From Pseudanabaena sp. ABRG5-3 (GTDB lineage: Bacteria > Cyanobacteriota > Cyanobacteriia > Pseudanabaenales > Pseudanabaenaceae), in the NCBI RefSeq assembly GCF_003967015.1, contig NZ_AP017560.1:3780048-3844047 (forward strand): a stretch of 64,000 nt of DNA, written 5' to 3'. The first letter of the stretch is position 1. Every line of letters begins with the position of its first letter. Below the pieces are notes generated by a model, which did no database searches, was not told the DNA's origin, and worked only from the letters and a program-made list of their open reading frames with translations. Below are positions 45,013 to 54,694 of this stretch, one piece after another. A program made the position numbers and the translations under genes.

Positions 45013-46437
45013 ATGACATCTGACAAGCAAAATTTTGGACTGATTGGTTTGGCGGTGATGGGCGAAAACCTTGCTCTAAACATTGAGCGCAATGGTTTTT
45101 CGATGAGTGTTTACAACCGCAGCCGCGATAAAACCGACAAGTTTCTTGCCACTCGTGCGGCTGGTAAAAATTTCAAAGGTACATTTACGATCGCTGATTT
45201 TGTTGCATCCCTAGAGCGTCCCCGCAAAATGTTGATCATGGTTAAGGCTGGAGCGCCTGTGGATGCTGTAATCCAAGAACTAATCCCATTCTTGGACGAA
45301 GGGGATATCATTATTGACGGTGGTAACTCACTCTATAACGACACCGATCGTCGCACCGTGGAGCTAGAGAAAATCAATCTCAAATTCATCGGTATGGGTG
45401 TGAGTGGTGGTGAAGAAGGCGCACTCAATGGACCAAGTATGATGCCCGGTGGTCAGAAGTCTGCCTATGCAGAGATCGAGCCAATTGTGACGAAGATCGC
45501 GGCTCAAGTTGATGATGGCGCTTGTGTGACTTACATCGGTAAGGGGAGCGCAGGGCATTATGTGAAAATGGTGCATAACGGCATTGAGTATGGCGATATG
45601 CAGTTAATTGCTGAGGCGTATGATTTGCTCAGTAATGGTTTGGGACTATCCGCTAGTGAGTTACATGAAACTTTTACCGCATGGCGTAGTTCCGAACTCG
45701 ATTCTTATTTGATTGATATTACGGCGGATATTTTCACTAAGGCTGATGATTTAACTGGGGATGCACTCGTCAATAAAATTCTCGATGCAGCAGGTCAAAA
45801 GGGAACAGGCAAATGGACAGTGCAAAGTGCTTTTGATTTAGGAGTACCGATCCCCACGATGATTGCGGCGGTGACAGCGCGGGTAATTTCTTCTTATAAG
45901 GAAGAGCGGGTGGCTGCCTCGAAGGTACTGATCAGCTCGACCTCTGGTAAATATCAAGGCGATCGCCAAGAGTTTATCGATGCCGTGCGTGATGCGCTGT
46001 ACTGTTCTAAGATTTGTTCCTACGCTCAAGGCATGGCACTTTTGAGTGCAGCATCTCGTGACTTTGGTTATGATTTAAACCTTGGTGAAATTGCTCGTAT
46101 CTGGAAAGGTGGTTGCATCATCCGTGCGGCTTTCCTTGACAAAATCAAGCTGGCTTTTCAGCGCAATCCTCAATTGCCTAACCTGTTAGTCGATCCCGAT
46201 TTCAAGCAAACCATTCTCACAAAAGAAGTGGCATGGCGCAAAGTAATTGTGGCGGCTGCTCAATTGGGTATTCCGATCCCCGCATTTAGTGCGTCTCTCG
46301 ATTATTTCGATAGTTACAGACGCGATCGCCTACCCCAAAACTTGACTCAGGCTCAGCGCGATTACTTTGGCGCTCACACCTACGAGCGCACCGACAAGCC
46401 CAGAGGTGAGTTTTTCCACACTGAGTGGATGAAGTAA
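45013..46437 (+). CDS. gnd: 6-phosphogluconate dehydrogenase (decarboxylating)
   Basis: 474 residues from the ATG at 45013, chosen because GGAGAGG lies five bases ahead; an ATG at 44995 is also in frame. Rossmann motif [13 protein letters not shown], nucleotide and substrate motifs [17 protein letters not shown], the catalytic [13 protein letters not shown] and C-terminal [13 protein letters not shown]. It oxidises 6-phosphogluconate to ribulose-5-phosphate with NADP, the second NADPH step of the oxidative pentose phosphate pathway used in the dark. Complete. Confidence 0.96.
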   Translation: MTSDKQNFGLIGLAVMGENLALNIERNGFSMSVYNRSRDKTDKFLATRAAGKNFKGTFTIADFVASLERPRKMLIMVKAGAPVDAVIQELIPFLDEGDIIIDGGNSLYNDTDRRTVELEKINLKFIGMGVSGGEEGALNGPSMMPGGQKSAYAEIEPIVTKIAAQVDDGACVTYIGKGSAGHYVKMVHNGIEYGDMQLIAEAYDLLSNGLGLSASELHETFTAWRSSELDSYLIDITADIFTKADDLTGDALVNKILDAAGQKGTGKWTVQSAFDLGVPIPTMIAAVTARVISSYKEERVAASKVLISSTSGKYQGDRQEFIDAVRDALYCSKICSYAQGMALLSAASRDFGYDLNLGEIARIWKGGCIIRAAFLDKIKLAFQRNPQLPNLLVDPDFKQTILTKEVAWRKVIVAAAQLGIPIPAFSASLDYFDSYRRDRLPQNLTQAQRDYFGAHTYERTDKPRGEFFHTEWMK

Positions 46438-46450
46438 AATTTACTTAAAT

Positions 46451-46480
46451 ATAAAAAAGGGCGCTGTGCGCCCTTTTTTA
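46451..46480. terminator. bidirectional terminator
   Basis: AAAAAAGGGCGCtgtGCGCCCTTTTTT between gnd and the convergent HAD-like gene. Confidence 0.85.
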
Positions 46481-46945
46481 TGCTCTAAATGCGCTTAAGT
46501 ACTGGATAAGATTTGTAGCCGAATTATCGTCAAACCCAATATAAGGGTCAGTTACAACAACTGGTATGTTTGGTGCGTAATGTTCGGGAATATCATCAAC
46601 TGCCACCCAATTGGAGCCTTCAGCTTGATTTTGTCTTAGATATTCCAAAACCTCCTGATGACGGAGAAACTGGAAATTATGGATAATCTTAGTCTCTAAG
46701 AGAGGAGTTGCCCCAACTATCCGCGCTGTAATATCTGGCGAAAAAAGTGGTGGGATTACTTCAAAAGGAAAAATCTCGCGCCATGAAGAGCTTATGACCA
46801 CTTTTACTTCAGTAAATCTCCGAAGAACATTTTCAAATTTCTCCAGACATTCAGGATCGAATTTCATGTAATCCTCTTGTGGAACTGGTCGATCAAATTT
46901 TTTCTCTGGGACAAGCACTCCATCAATATCTAAGAAAATCCACAT
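46478..46945 (-). CDS. HAD-like phosphatase family protein
   Basis: 155 residues. Motif I is FLDIDGVLVP (nucleophile D6), motif II VVISSSWRE (Ser about 51-53) and the last motif WVAVDDIPEH. The SSSWR form and short length match the HAD subfamily of the PF18143 type, some members of which sit in RNA repair proteins. There is no cap domain. It should be a small phosphatase or nucleotidase; substrate unknown. Divergent from anmK with nearly abutting starts. Confidence 0.8.
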   Translation of the reverse strand: MWIFLDIDGVLVPEKKFDRPVPQEDYMKFDPECLEKFENVLRRFTEVKVVISSSWREIFPFEVIPPLFSPDITARIVGATPLLETKIIHNFQFLRHQEVLEYLRQNQAEGSNWVAVDDIPEHYAPNIPVVVTDPYIGFDDNSATNLIQYLSAFRA

Positions 46946-46996
46946 TGGTATTTGATAATAGATGTATCAACATTCATCATATTTGTATTAGCAGAA

Positions 46997-48154
46997 TTGA
47001 CACACCAAACAACGGACAAAATATTAGCGATCGGATTGATGAGTGGGACATCGGTGGACGGGATTGATGCTGCGCTTGTAGAAATTTGCGATCGCCAAGG
47101 CATCCTTACCACTAACCTGATTGCAGGGCATACCTATGAATATGACGCAGATTTAAGAAAAGAAATCCTTGCTGTTTGTGCAGGTGAGCCGCGATCGCTA
47201 CAACAAATATGTGAACTCGATGATCGCATTGCCGAGAGTTTTGCTAAAGCAGCATTAGCGATTAGGGAGAAAAGCGATCGCCAACCAGATTTAATAGGTT
47301 CGCACGGACAGACCGTATTTCATCGCCCACCCACAGGTCAAAAAATGGGTTATACGGTGCAACTGGGACGAGGAGCCGTCATTGCCGAATTAACGGAAAT
47401 TAAAACTGTTAGTGATTTTCGAGTTGCGGATATTGAAGCAGGTGGACATGCGGCTCCCCTAGTCCCGATGCTAGATATTTTGTTACTATCCCATCCTGAA
47501 AAATATCGTGTTTGTCAAAATATTGGAGGTATTAGTAACCTGACCTATTTACCTCCTAAAGCATTAGAAAATCAAGAAAAAGTGTTTGGGTTTGATAATG
47601 GATCGGGAAATGTCCTGATGGATATGGCAGCCCAAAAATTATTTGGTGTGCCGTTTGATAATGATGGCGCGATCGCACGACAAGGTGAGCCAAATTTAGA
47701 GTTAATCAATAATTGGCTAGAGCAAGAATTTTTTCTCATCCCTCCCCCAAAATCAACAGGACGTGAATTATTTAGTCCTGCCTATTTAGAACAATGTTTG
47801 AGTGAATGCAAAAATTTAAATCAGAGTTTAAGTGATTACGATATTCTCGCCACGTTGACGGAATTTACAGCTAGAGCGATCGCCCAAAGCTATCACGATT
47901 TTCTACCTGTCTTTCCTGAAGAAGTTTTAGTCGGTGGTGGTGGTGGTCGCAATGGTTATTTGATGGAGCGCTTACAGGATTTGCTCAAACCTGCGATCGT
48001 GAAACGTACTGATGACTTTGGTTTGAGTGGCGATAGTAAAGAGGCGATCGCCTTTGCAGTATTAGGATATTTAAGAATTAAAGAGCGCTATGGCAATTTA
48101 CCCAGTGTCACAGGAGCCAAGCGATCGGTATTATTAGGTAAAATTTATCAATAG
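46997..48154 (+). CDS. anmK: anhydro-N-acetylmuramic acid kinase
   Basis: 385 residues from a TTG at 46997; a TTG at 46952 gives 15 more residues with no family support. N-terminal ATP motif IGLMSGTSVDGIDAALVEI, then SHGQTVFHRPP, NIGGISNLTYL, FDNGSGNVLMD and VLVGGGGGRNGYLME. It cleaves and phosphorylates anhydro-MurNAc to MurNAc-6-phosphate in peptidoglycan recycling. Initiation at TTG is unusual; the leading codons overlap the promoter of the divergent HAD gene. Confidence 0.92.
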   Translation: MTHQTTDKILAIGLMSGTSVDGIDAALVEICDRQGILTTNLIAGHTYEYDADLRKEILAVCAGEPRSLQQICELDDRIAESFAKAALAIREKSDRQPDLIGSHGQTVFHRPPTGQKMGYTVQLGRGAVIAELTEIKTVSDFRVADIEAGGHAAPLVPMLDILLLSHPEKYRVCQNIGGISNLTYLPPKALENQEKVFGFDNGSGNVLMDMAAQKLFGVPFDNDGAIARQGEPNLELINNWLEQEFFLIPPPKSTGRELFSPAYLEQCLSECKNLNQSLSDYDILATLTEFTARAIAQSYHDFLPVFPEEVLVGGGGGRNGYLMERLQDLLKPAIVKRTDDFGLSGDSKEAIAFAVLGYLRIKERYGNLPSVTGAKRSVLLGKIYQ

Positions 48155-48191
48155 CGATCTCTTAAACACTAACTTTTGCAGGTATCGAACA

Positions 48192-48449
48192 ATGTCAAAT
48201 AAAGATGCCATCATTAACGAGTTGCAATATATTCCCGAATCTAAGCTATCCGCTCTATATGACCTGATTCACTATTTTCGGCTTGGCATTAATAGCGAAA
48301 TAGAACAAGAAGCTGATGAAGATCTCAAAATAGATAAGTATCAATGTTTAAGCACCATCCAAAAAATTAAACAGGAAGGTTTATCGGGATTTACCGAGAT
48401 TAATGATGTAAAAGCTTATATTCAAGATTTAAGAAATGAAATTAGTTAA
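48192..48449 (+). CDS. antitoxin-like protein of a type II TA pair
   Basis: 85 residues. The N-terminal half (DAIINELQYIPESKLSALYD) is the helical dimerisation region common to cyanobacterial antitoxins that precede RelE/YafQ toxins. The C terminus (FTEINDVKAYIQDLRNE) is the toxin-wrapping tail. It overlaps the toxin gene by 14 bases, indicating coupled translation. DNA-binding fold not evident. Confidence 0.75.
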   Translation: MSNKDAIINELQYIPESKLSALYDLIHYFRLGINSEIEQEADEDLKIDKYQCLSTIQKIKQEGLSGFTEINDVKAYIQDLRNEIS

Positions 48450-48705
48450 AGACGATGACTACACACGTAAAGAACGTAAATTCTTTAAAAAACGTCCTCA
48501 TTTAACTGACAAGTATGGAGAAGTTTTAGAAAAGCTAAAAACTAATCCATTCGAGCCATCACTAAAAACACATAAATTAAAAGGGGAGCTTAGCGAATTT
48601 TATGCCTGTAGCTTGACCTATGAATACCGAATTATTTGTATTTTTCTAATCCAAGATGAAATGATTGTTTTAGTTGATATTGGTAGTCACGACGAAGTTT
48701 ATTAA
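48436..48705 (+). CDS. RelE/YafQ-like mRNA interferase toxin
   Basis: 89 residues. RelE-superfamily pattern: KFFKKRPHLTDKYGEVLEKL, NPFEPSLKTHKLKGELSEFY, SLTYEYRIICIFL and the end DIGSHDEVY with the conserved His. It is predicted to cleave mRNA on the ribosome and be held inactive by the 85-residue partner. The toxin stop faces the rpsB stop across a shared terminator. Confidence 0.88.
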   Translation: MKLVKDDDYTRKERKFFKKRPHLTDKYGEVLEKLKTNPFEPSLKTHKLKGELSEFYACSLTYEYRIICIFLIQDEMIVLVDIGSHDEVY

Positions 48706-48710
48706 TGCCA

Positions 48711-48749
48711 ATAAAAAAGAGAGGGCGCTTAGCGCCCTCTCTTTTTTAT
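48711..48749. terminator. bidirectional terminator
   Basis: ATAAAAAAGAGAGGGCGCT / AGCGCCCTCTCTTTTTTAT, a 19-bp perfect stem between the TA toxin and rpsB. Confidence 0.9.
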
Positions 48750-48757
48750 GCAAAGAT

Positions 48758-49537
48758 TTATGCTTCTGCTTCTTCCTCGTCGCCAGTGATGATTTCATCA
48801 TCAGCGTAGGCTTCGACTTCTTCAGCAGAGATTTCATATTCGATATCTTCAATATCGCCATGACGACCTTCGTAGATCGCATCGGCAAGCTTACCGACAA
48901 TCAACTTGATCGAGCGAATCGCGTCATCATTAGCAGGAATACCGATGTCAACGCTATCGGGATCGCAGTTAGTGTCAAGCAAAGACACGATGGGAATACG
49001 CAACTTTTGGCATTCTTGAACCGCGTTGTACTCGCGCTTGTGGTCAACGATGATCACGATATCGGGTGGCTTACGCATCAACTTGATACCACCGAGATAC
49101 TTGCGGAGCTTTTCCATTTCGCGGCGAAGGGTGGATGCTTCCTTCTTAGGTAGGCGATCTAATGCACCACTTTCATCGCGACGTTCGAGATCCTTCAGGC
49201 GATCGACACGGGTTTTGATCGTTGTCCAGTTGGTGAGCATTCCACCCAACCAGCGTTGGTTGATGTAGTAGCTACCGCAACGGGCAGCTTCTTGAGCAAT
49301 CAGACCAGCAGCTTGACGCTTGGTTCCGACAAATAATACTTTCTTGCCTTGCTCGGAAGCTTGACGCAAATAGGCGTATGCTTCTTCGAGGTACTGTGCG
49401 GTTTGCACAAGGTCAATGATGTGAACGCCATTACGCTCGGTGAAGATGTAAGGCTCCATCTTGGGGTTCCAGCGACGGGTTTGATGCCCGAAGTGAACGC
49501 CCGACTCTAGCAATTGGGCTAGGGTTACGACTCCCAT
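48758..49537 (-). CDS. rpsB: 30S ribosomal protein S2
   Basis: 259 residues. Diagnostic N terminus [20 protein letters not shown], then [41 protein letters not shown] and [12 protein letters not shown]; the acidic C-terminal extension ([19 protein letters not shown]) is common in cyanobacteria. It is part of the small subunit near S1. The gene ends with a terminator and is not followed by tsf, which usually accompanies it. Confidence 0.96.
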   Translation of the reverse strand: MGVVTLAQLLESGVHFGHQTRRWNPKMEPYIFTERNGVHIIDLVQTAQYLEEAYAYLRQASEQGKKVLFVGTKRQAAGLIAQEAARCGSYYINQRWLGGMLTNWTTIKTRVDRLKDLERRDESGALDRLPKKEASTLRREMEKLRKYLGGIKLMRKPPDIVIIVDHKREYNAVQECQKLRIPIVSLLDTNCDPDSVDIGIPANDDAIRSIKLIVGKLADAIYEGRHGDIEDIEYEISAEEVEAYADDEIITGDEEEAEA

Positions 49538-49703
49538 TTAAGTTTTCTCCTGTGTTCGGGTTTGTCCTTGCGCCTGAGATGGAATTTGATGGTTTTTAGA
49601 ATTTTGCAAAGGCAAAATTTTAAAAACAAAAAACACCCGAAACCTCAAGCGTGTGTTTTTTAACAGCTTGTCTAGGATAACGCATAATGGAGCAATTTTA
49701 ATC

Positions 49704-50330
49704 TTATGCTTTACGACATTCGACCCCAAGACAGTTTACCCATCGGCTTTCATCTTCTACATCTTTAAACATTGGGTCACTAGCGTCACCAAACTGTGCT
49801 CTCCTGATGTCAATAAAGCCTATATTTTTCAACTCTTGGGCAATCGACCGATAATCCCACATCCATAGGTGTTGACTATTACCAAGCCATTCTAGGGCAA
49901 ACCCAGTTAAACCACGGTTGCGTCTTTCTTTGCCAAGACTAGTTTCTTTTAGAAAAACTAACGAAGCATCTGATGATGGATCATTAATGTATTTGTTGAT
50001 TGAATATTCTAAGTCAGGCATGACAAGGCGAAAATGACCTTGACTTTTAAGGATTTTGTAGGTGTTTTTTAAAGCAGATCTAAAGTCTTCTAATGATAGA
50101 TGCTCAAGAATATGCGAACAATATATCCCTTTGCAAGATTCATTGGGGATTGGAAGTCCATCAACTATATTTCCAAATTCGACATTTGCTGGAAATCTTG
50201 AACTATTTTTAGTGTAAAGCTTGCCAATTATTGGAATTCTCTCAAAACGCAATGTTGGCGAAGCATCAAAATTTTGCCACTTTTCTGGTGCAGAATAACC
50301 ACAGCCATAATTAACATATTCATGGTTCAT
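49704..50330 (-). CDS. SAM-dependent methyltransferase, predicted
   Basis: 208 residues. Methyltransferase core of the type found in glycan and secondary-metabolite loci: YVNYGCGYSAPEKWQNFD (motif I region GCGYSAP), IYCSHILEHLSLEDF (motif after beta4) and ILKSQGHFRLVMPDLEY. Substrate unknown. It starts at the ATG 50330. Upstream of rpsB in the same direction, but 166 bases separate them, so co-transcription is unlikely. Confidence 0.78.
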   Translation of the reverse strand: MNHEYVNYGCGYSAPEKWQNFDASPTLRFERIPIIGKLYTKNSSRFPANVEFGNIVDGLPIPNESCKGIYCSHILEHLSLEDFRSALKNTYKILKSQGHFRLVMPDLEYSINKYINDPSSDASLVFLKETSLGKERRNRGLTGFALEWLGNSQHLWMWDYRSIAQELKNIGFIDIRRAQFGDASDPMFKDVEDESRWVNCLGVECRKA

Positions 50331-50413
50331 ACACTAGATTTCGTTTTTGAAAATAGTTTCTTGCAAATTGTATTAGTACAGGTTTGCATTGACCAGTAGC
50401 ATAGATATGAAAC

Positions 50414-50508
50414 TATAGCGTTTTCCAGTCTAGTGAAGTACAGATGGTTGTTTCCCCGCCGAAGGCGGGGAAACAACCCTGTACCTCATTTGCTTGAAAG
50501 GCGCTATA
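50414..50508. repeat. MITE-like palindromic repeat, family C copy 3
   Basis: TATAGCGTTTTCCAGTCTAG at the left (as at 22378), GCGCTATA at the right; core GGTTGTTTCCCCGCC gaag GGCGGGGAAACAACC. It differs from the copy at 40470 by paired changes in the stem. Confidence 0.8.
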
Positions 50509-50633
50509 TTCAATCCAAACTACAGAAATCGCACAAATATGACTAAACAATTGTAACTAATGTGAGTGGCAAGTCCCACACACTATCCTTAGAATGGGCT
50601 ACAGGGTAAAAATGAAGGAATTTTGCCGTAATT

Positions 50634-51905
50634 CTAAGCCAAAACAGGCTTACCTGTAGACACAGCTTGCTCAATGATATCAGCCGCGCTCTTTACGCCT
50701 CCTGACTCAGCGATCTCCCGTTGCAATCGTACTGCATTCTCCTTATAGGAATCTTCCGTTAATACCTTTTGAATAGCGGTTTTTAATCGAGACACATTTA
50801 ATTTCTTGAGAGGTATTGCCTCACCACAACCCGACCAAACGATCCGCGCCGCCACACCAGGTTGATCATTAGCTACAGGAATCGCAACCATAGGTACACC
50901 GTTCATTAAACATTCCATTGATGTATTCATACCCGCATGGGTAATCATCAAAGCTGACTTTTGGAGAATCTCTAACTGAGGGGCATACTCAACAACTAAG
51001 GGACTTCCCTTTAAAGTTGGTAAGGATTCCAGTTTTGTTGCTCCACCCAGAGAAATTACTAATTGCACATCAAAATCTGCACAAGCTGTCGCAATATCCT
51101 CAAATACACCTAGCAAGCGATTTTGTAATGTTCCCATCGAAGCATAAATTAACGGCTTTCCTGTTAACTTCTCATAGGGAAAACTCACAGGCTGACGACT
51201 ACTAGCGGAATGGTAAGGACCTGTAAAATGAAAATGCGAAGGTAATTCCTGACGGGGAAACTCAAAAGCCGCAGGAGCCTGGCTAATTTGAGCAAGTTGG
51301 GAATAGCGTTGATTGGGATGTGAATATAACGGAAGACCATGCTTCTGGCGAAAATCATTGATAACATCGGTAATTGGTTGAGCAACACGATTAAGAATCT
51401 GATAGCCCAATTTATTGCGTAAAATCCCTAACCAGCTAGGATCATAAGCCCAGTTCGTATTAAAAGGAGGAATTGATGGCTCTCTATTCAACACCACCGC
51501 ACTACATACGGTGATAAACGGAATTTCTAAAAAATCGGCAACTGTTCCGCCCTGCGATGCACCTTGATTTACCAATAAAGCCTCTACGCCCAAGTTTTTC
51601 ATTTTAGAAGGTGCTTCTTGCAACAATGTAACCGCTTCTAAGGTCAAAAATTTGATCGTGTACTGTAAAGCAGCTAGTCCTTTAAGCTCTCCTAATTCTG
51701 AGAAGATTTTTTTAGTAATTCCTAATGGGAATTCTGCTTCACCGATCGCCTGAAATTCAATTCCTGCTGCTAGTGCTTTGGGTTGAGTGTCTAATATGCC
51801 AAATAGGGTGACACGATGACCGCGCTTTTGGAGTTCTTGCCCCAGAGGCATCATCGTGTGTAGAGGTCCTGTGGAACCAGGGGAAATTATGCCAAAATGT
51901 GTCAT
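50634..51905 (-). CDS. UGT/MGT-type glycosyltransferase
   Basis: 423 residues from the ATG at 51905 (MTHFGIISPGSTGPLHTMMP); an ATG at 51950 gives 15 extra residues. GT-B fold: the N-terminal acceptor domain begins HTMMPLGQELQKRGHRVTLF. The donor domain has LIYASMGTLQNRL and the UGT signature YAPQLEILQKSALMITHAG, NTSMECLMNGVPMVAIP. Family GT1/MGT members glycosylate lipids, carotenoids or antibiotics; acceptor unknown. Isolated by a repeat on one side and mrp on the other. Confidence 0.88.
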   Translation of the reverse strand: MTHFGIISPGSTGPLHTMMPLGQELQKRGHRVTLFGILDTQPKALAAGIEFQAIGEAEFPLGITKKIFSELGELKGLAALQYTIKFLTLEAVTLLQEAPSKMKNLGVEALLVNQGASQGGTVADFLEIPFITVCSAVVLNREPSIPPFNTNWAYDPSWLGILRNKLGYQILNRVAQPITDVINDFRQKHGLPLYSHPNQRYSQLAQISQAPAAFEFPRQELPSHFHFTGPYHSASSRQPVSFPYEKLTGKPLIYASMGTLQNRLLGVFEDIATACADFDVQLVISLGGATKLESLPTLKGSPLVVEYAPQLEILQKSALMITHAGMNTSMECLMNGVPMVAIPVANDQPGVAARIVWSGCGEAIPLKKLNVSRLKTAIQKVLTEDSYKENAVRLQREIAESGGVKSAADIIEQAVSTGKPVLA

Positions 51906-51973
51906 ATTGGATGTCTGCAATCGCAACGTAAATGATTTATTTAAGAGCATACCCTGTGGGTATACCCTTAAAA

Positions 51974-53053
51974 TTATGAGGCTTGTACCTTAGTGGCGAT
52001 CGCCTTAGCAATCTCCTTTAAAGCTTTAGCAGATGCAGACTCAGGATGACCTAAGACAATTGGCACACCGCGATCGCCGCCTTCGCGCAGACTGATTTCT
52101 AGAGGCACACAACCGAGCAACTCTACACCAAGCTCATCGGAAGCCTTCTTGCCACCACCTGAGCCGAAAATGTCGTACTGTTTATCGGGCATATCGGGAG
52201 GAATGAAATAGCTCATATTCTCGATAATGCCTAAAACGGGGATGCCCATATTTTGGAACATCCTTAAACCCTTGCGAGAATCTAAAAGGGATACAGTTTG
52301 GGGTGTGGTTACAATCACGGCTCCCGCCAATGGTACAGATTGCGTGAGGGTTAGCTGTGCGTCTCCAGTGCCAGGGGGCATATCCACAATTAAATAATCG
52401 AGTTCGCCCCAGTTTGCCTGATAAAGAAACTGCCGAATCACACCATTAAGCATCGGTCCCCGCCAAACTACAGGCTGATCCTTGGCAATCAAAAATGCCA
52501 TCGAAATCGTTTTCACGCCATAGTTAAAGGCTGGTTCCACAACATCAGTACCATTCTCAGCTTTCACTACCTTCACCTGAGCAGCTTCGACACCAAGCAT
52601 TAGCGGTACATTAGGACCATAAATATCCGCATCAAGTAGCCCCACCTTTGCACCCATATCGGCAAGAGCTACGGCAATATTTACGGATATCGAGGTTTTA
52701 CCTACGCCACCTTTACCACTGGAGATGGCAATAATATGTTTTACGCCTTCGATACCTTGTAAGGCATTAGTTGGAGCTGCTGGGGTGGCGATCGCAGGGC
52801 TATTGGCAATCACCTTTACCCAAACATCGGTAACTGTCGCGATCGCCTTAATGGCATTTTTACATTCTTGGATTAACGGATCGCGCTTGGGGCTATTGGG
52901 ATCATTTAACAAAAGTGTAAAGCTGACCACCCCATTGGACTTAATGGCGATATCTCTCACCATATCCAGTTCGATAATGCTTTTTTGGCGATCGGGATCG
53001 ATAATTGGTGTTAATACGTCCTTTATCGCTTGCAAATCATGTAAATCAGCCAT
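51974..53053 (-). CDS. mrp: Mrp/ApbC family iron-sulfur carrier P-loop ATPase
   Basis: 359 residues. An N-terminal DUF59/MIP18 domain (about 5-90) is followed by the MinD-like ATPase with deviant Walker A GKGGVGKTSISVN, DADIYGPNVPLMLG and the Mrp signature DYLIVDMPPGTGDAQLTL. The CxxC usually found after ENMS in Mrp is absent: IENMSYFIPPDMPD has no Cys. I recall the same in other cyanobacterial Mrp proteins. Cluster binding, if any, must be different. Role in Fe-S protein assembly is by family. Confidence 0.92.
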   Translation of the reverse strand: MADLHDLQAIKDVLTPIIDPDRQKSIIELDMVRDIAIKSNGVVSFTLLLNDPNSPKRDPLIQECKNAIKAIATVTDVWVKVIANSPAIATPAAPTNALQGIEGVKHIIAISSGKGGVGKTSISVNIAVALADMGAKVGLLDADIYGPNVPLMLGVEAAQVKVVKAENGTDVVEPAFNYGVKTISMAFLIAKDQPVVWRGPMLNGVIRQFLYQANWGELDYLIVDMPPGTGDAQLTLTQSVPLAGAVIVTTPQTVSLLDSRKGLRMFQNMGIPVLGIIENMSYFIPPDMPDKQYDIFGSGGGKKASDELGVELLGCVPLEISLREGGDRGVPIVLGHPESASAKALKEIAKAIATKVQAS

Positions 53054-53242
53054 AGATTTAGAAAGTTAAAAAATTAAAGAAATTGCTTAATACTGCCAAG
53101 ATTTCATTAAAGCTCAAATAAGAACCAAAGTTATCGATAAAGATTTATGCTTATGGTGAAACATCCTCTTACAGCATTGATTAAGTATTTCGTATCCCTC
53201 AATTATCAAAACAAATAAATTTCTAGGTCAGGAAATAAACCC

Positions 53243-53566
53243 ATGAGTAATGAAGTAAAAGTTATCCAACCTTCAGGAAGACTTGATGTCACGACTGCGG
53301 CTGATTTTCGTCGTCAAGTCAATGATATTGCGTCAGCTACAAGTTCTCCTAAATACTTACTAGTTGATCTCCAAGAGATCACTTTTATGGATAGTTCGGG
53401 ACTAGGCGCTCTAGTTTCGGCTCTAAAGTCAATTCGTAACAGTAATGGTGAAATGGTAATTTGTGGTGCTAATGATCAAGTGCAAATGCTATTTGAACTT
53501 ACTAGTATGACTAAGATTTTTAAAATTTATCCAACCATTGATGATTTCAATGCAACCTTAAGCTAG
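53243..53566 (+). CDS. STAS-domain anti-sigma factor antagonist
   Basis: 107 residues, one STAS domain with the classic switch FMDSSGLGALVSALK (Ser51/Ser52). The N terminus VIQPSGRLDVTTAADFR and the rest fit SpoIIAA/RsbV. It stands alone; its phosphatase or kinase partner could be either PP2C protein in this window (1715-4132 or 15066-16454) or elsewhere. Unlike the STAS protein at 1249, its phospho-site motif is canonical. Confidence 0.92.
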   Translation: MSNEVKVIQPSGRLDVTTAADFRRQVNDIASATSSPKYLLVDLQEITFMDSSGLGALVSALKSIRNSNGEMVICGANDQVQMLFELTSMTKIFKIYPTIDDFNATLS

Positions 53567-53620
53567 AGGGGAGATAGGGAATAAAAAAGAAGCAGTGTTT
53601 AGGACTGCTTCTCAAGTAAT

Positions 53621-53660
53621 AAATAAAAAAGCCAATGCTAAGCATTGGCTTTTTTATTTA
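53621..53660. terminator. bidirectional terminator
   Basis: AATAAAAAAGCCAATGCTaAGCATTGGCTTTTTTATT. A second, weaker hairpin (GAAGCAGT...ACTGCTTC) precedes it at 53588-53612. Confidence 0.85.
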
Positions 53661-53665
53661 TTTGA

Positions 53666-54694
53666 TTAAACTTCAGCCGTAGCTTCTTCTACTGCCTCAG
53701 CAACTACTTCTTCAGGAATTTCAGGCTCTTCCATAGCATCAGGAACTTCATAGTCATCATCTACTGGTGGCAAAGGAATTTCCATTACCGCAGGAGGTGC
53801 ATTTAGCTGTTCGCGATACTTTGCAGCCATTTCTTCTGCCTTAGCGTAAACCAGTTGAGGGTCTTTGACCATATCACCAGGTTCAGCTTCGAGCTGCTTG
53901 GTCGAGAGAGAAATTCGTCCACGCTCTGCATCGAGATCGATGATCATGACCTTCACTTCGTCATTGACGTTGAAGACGTTATGAGGGGTTTCGATATGCT
54001 CGTGGGAGATTTCGGAAATGTGTAACAAGCCACTGACACCACCGATATCGATGAATGCACCGTAGGGCTTGATACCACGGACTACGCCGATGACAACTTC
54101 GCCAACTTCGAGCTTGTTCATCTTGCGCTCGACGAGGGCACGGCGATGGCTGAGGACGAGACGGTTACGGTCTTCATCCACTTCTAAGAACTTGAGTGGC
54201 AATTCTTCGCCAACCAATTCTTCCTTAGGTTTGCGGGTGCTGATATGAGATCCAGGGATAAATCCACGTAGACCTTCGATTCTGACCAGAGCACCACCAC
54301 GGTTGGTTGCGAAAATGAGCGATCGCACAGTTGCGTCTTCTGCTTGCAACTGACGGACACGTTCCCATGCTCTCATGTACTCGATGCGGCGAATGGAGAG
54401 GGTTAATTGACCTTCTTCGTTTTCGTCAGCGAGAATGAAAAACTCACGGGTTTCATTGTTCTGCAAAACTTCTTCAGGCTGGTCAACTCGGTTGATCGAC
54501 ATCTCCTGAATAGGGATGTACGCTGCTGTTTTTGCGCCAATGTCAATAAGTGCGCCCCTAGGCTCAATGCTAAATACCGTACCTGCAACAATGTCGCCGG
54601 GGCTAAAATGATAATCGTACTTATCTAAGAGTTTGGCAAAATCTTCATGTGTAAAGCCGACATTGGTGGTAGCAGTTTTTGTCCGATTGACCAT
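53666..54694 (-). CDS. rpsA: 30S ribosomal protein S1
   Basis: 342 residues from the ATG at 54694 (MVNRTKTATTNVGFTHEDFA), which has AAGGAT upstream; a longer frame to 54820 lacks family support. Three S1 domains: PGDIVAGTVFSIEPRGALID (about 30-100), GGALVRIEGLRGFIPGSHIS (about 115-185) and VVRGIKPYGAFIDIGGVSGL (about 200-270). Then an acidic Glu/Pro/Val-rich tail. Three S1 domains are normal for the cyanobacterial protein, against six in E. coli. It binds mRNA at the small subunit. Confidence 0.95.
   Translation of the reverse strand: MVNRTKTATTNVGFTHEDFAKLLDKYDYHFSPGDIVAGTVFSIEPRGALIDIGAKTAAYIPIQEMSINRVDQPEEVLQNNETREFFILADENEEGQLTLSIRRIEYMRAWERVRQLQAEDATVRSLIFATNRGGALVRIEGLRGFIPGSHISTRKPKEELVGEELPLKFLEVDEDRNRLVLSHRRALVERKMNKLEVGEVVIGVVRGIKPYGAFIDIGGVSGLLHISEISHEHIETPHNVFNVNDEVKVMIIDLDAERGRISLSTKQLEAEPGDMVKDPQLVYAKAEEMAAKYREQLNAPPAVMEIPLPPVDDDYEVPDAMEEPEIPEEVVAEAVEEATAEV

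Noticed and set aside
48674-49153. Plus-strand 159-codon frame across the rpsB end
   Set aside because: It crosses the bidirectional terminator and is antisense to rpsB.
51974-53053. Mrp as a pseudogene because of its missing CxxC
   Set aside because: The frame, ATPase motifs and DUF59 domain are all intact, and I recall the same absence in other cyanobacterial Mrp proteins.
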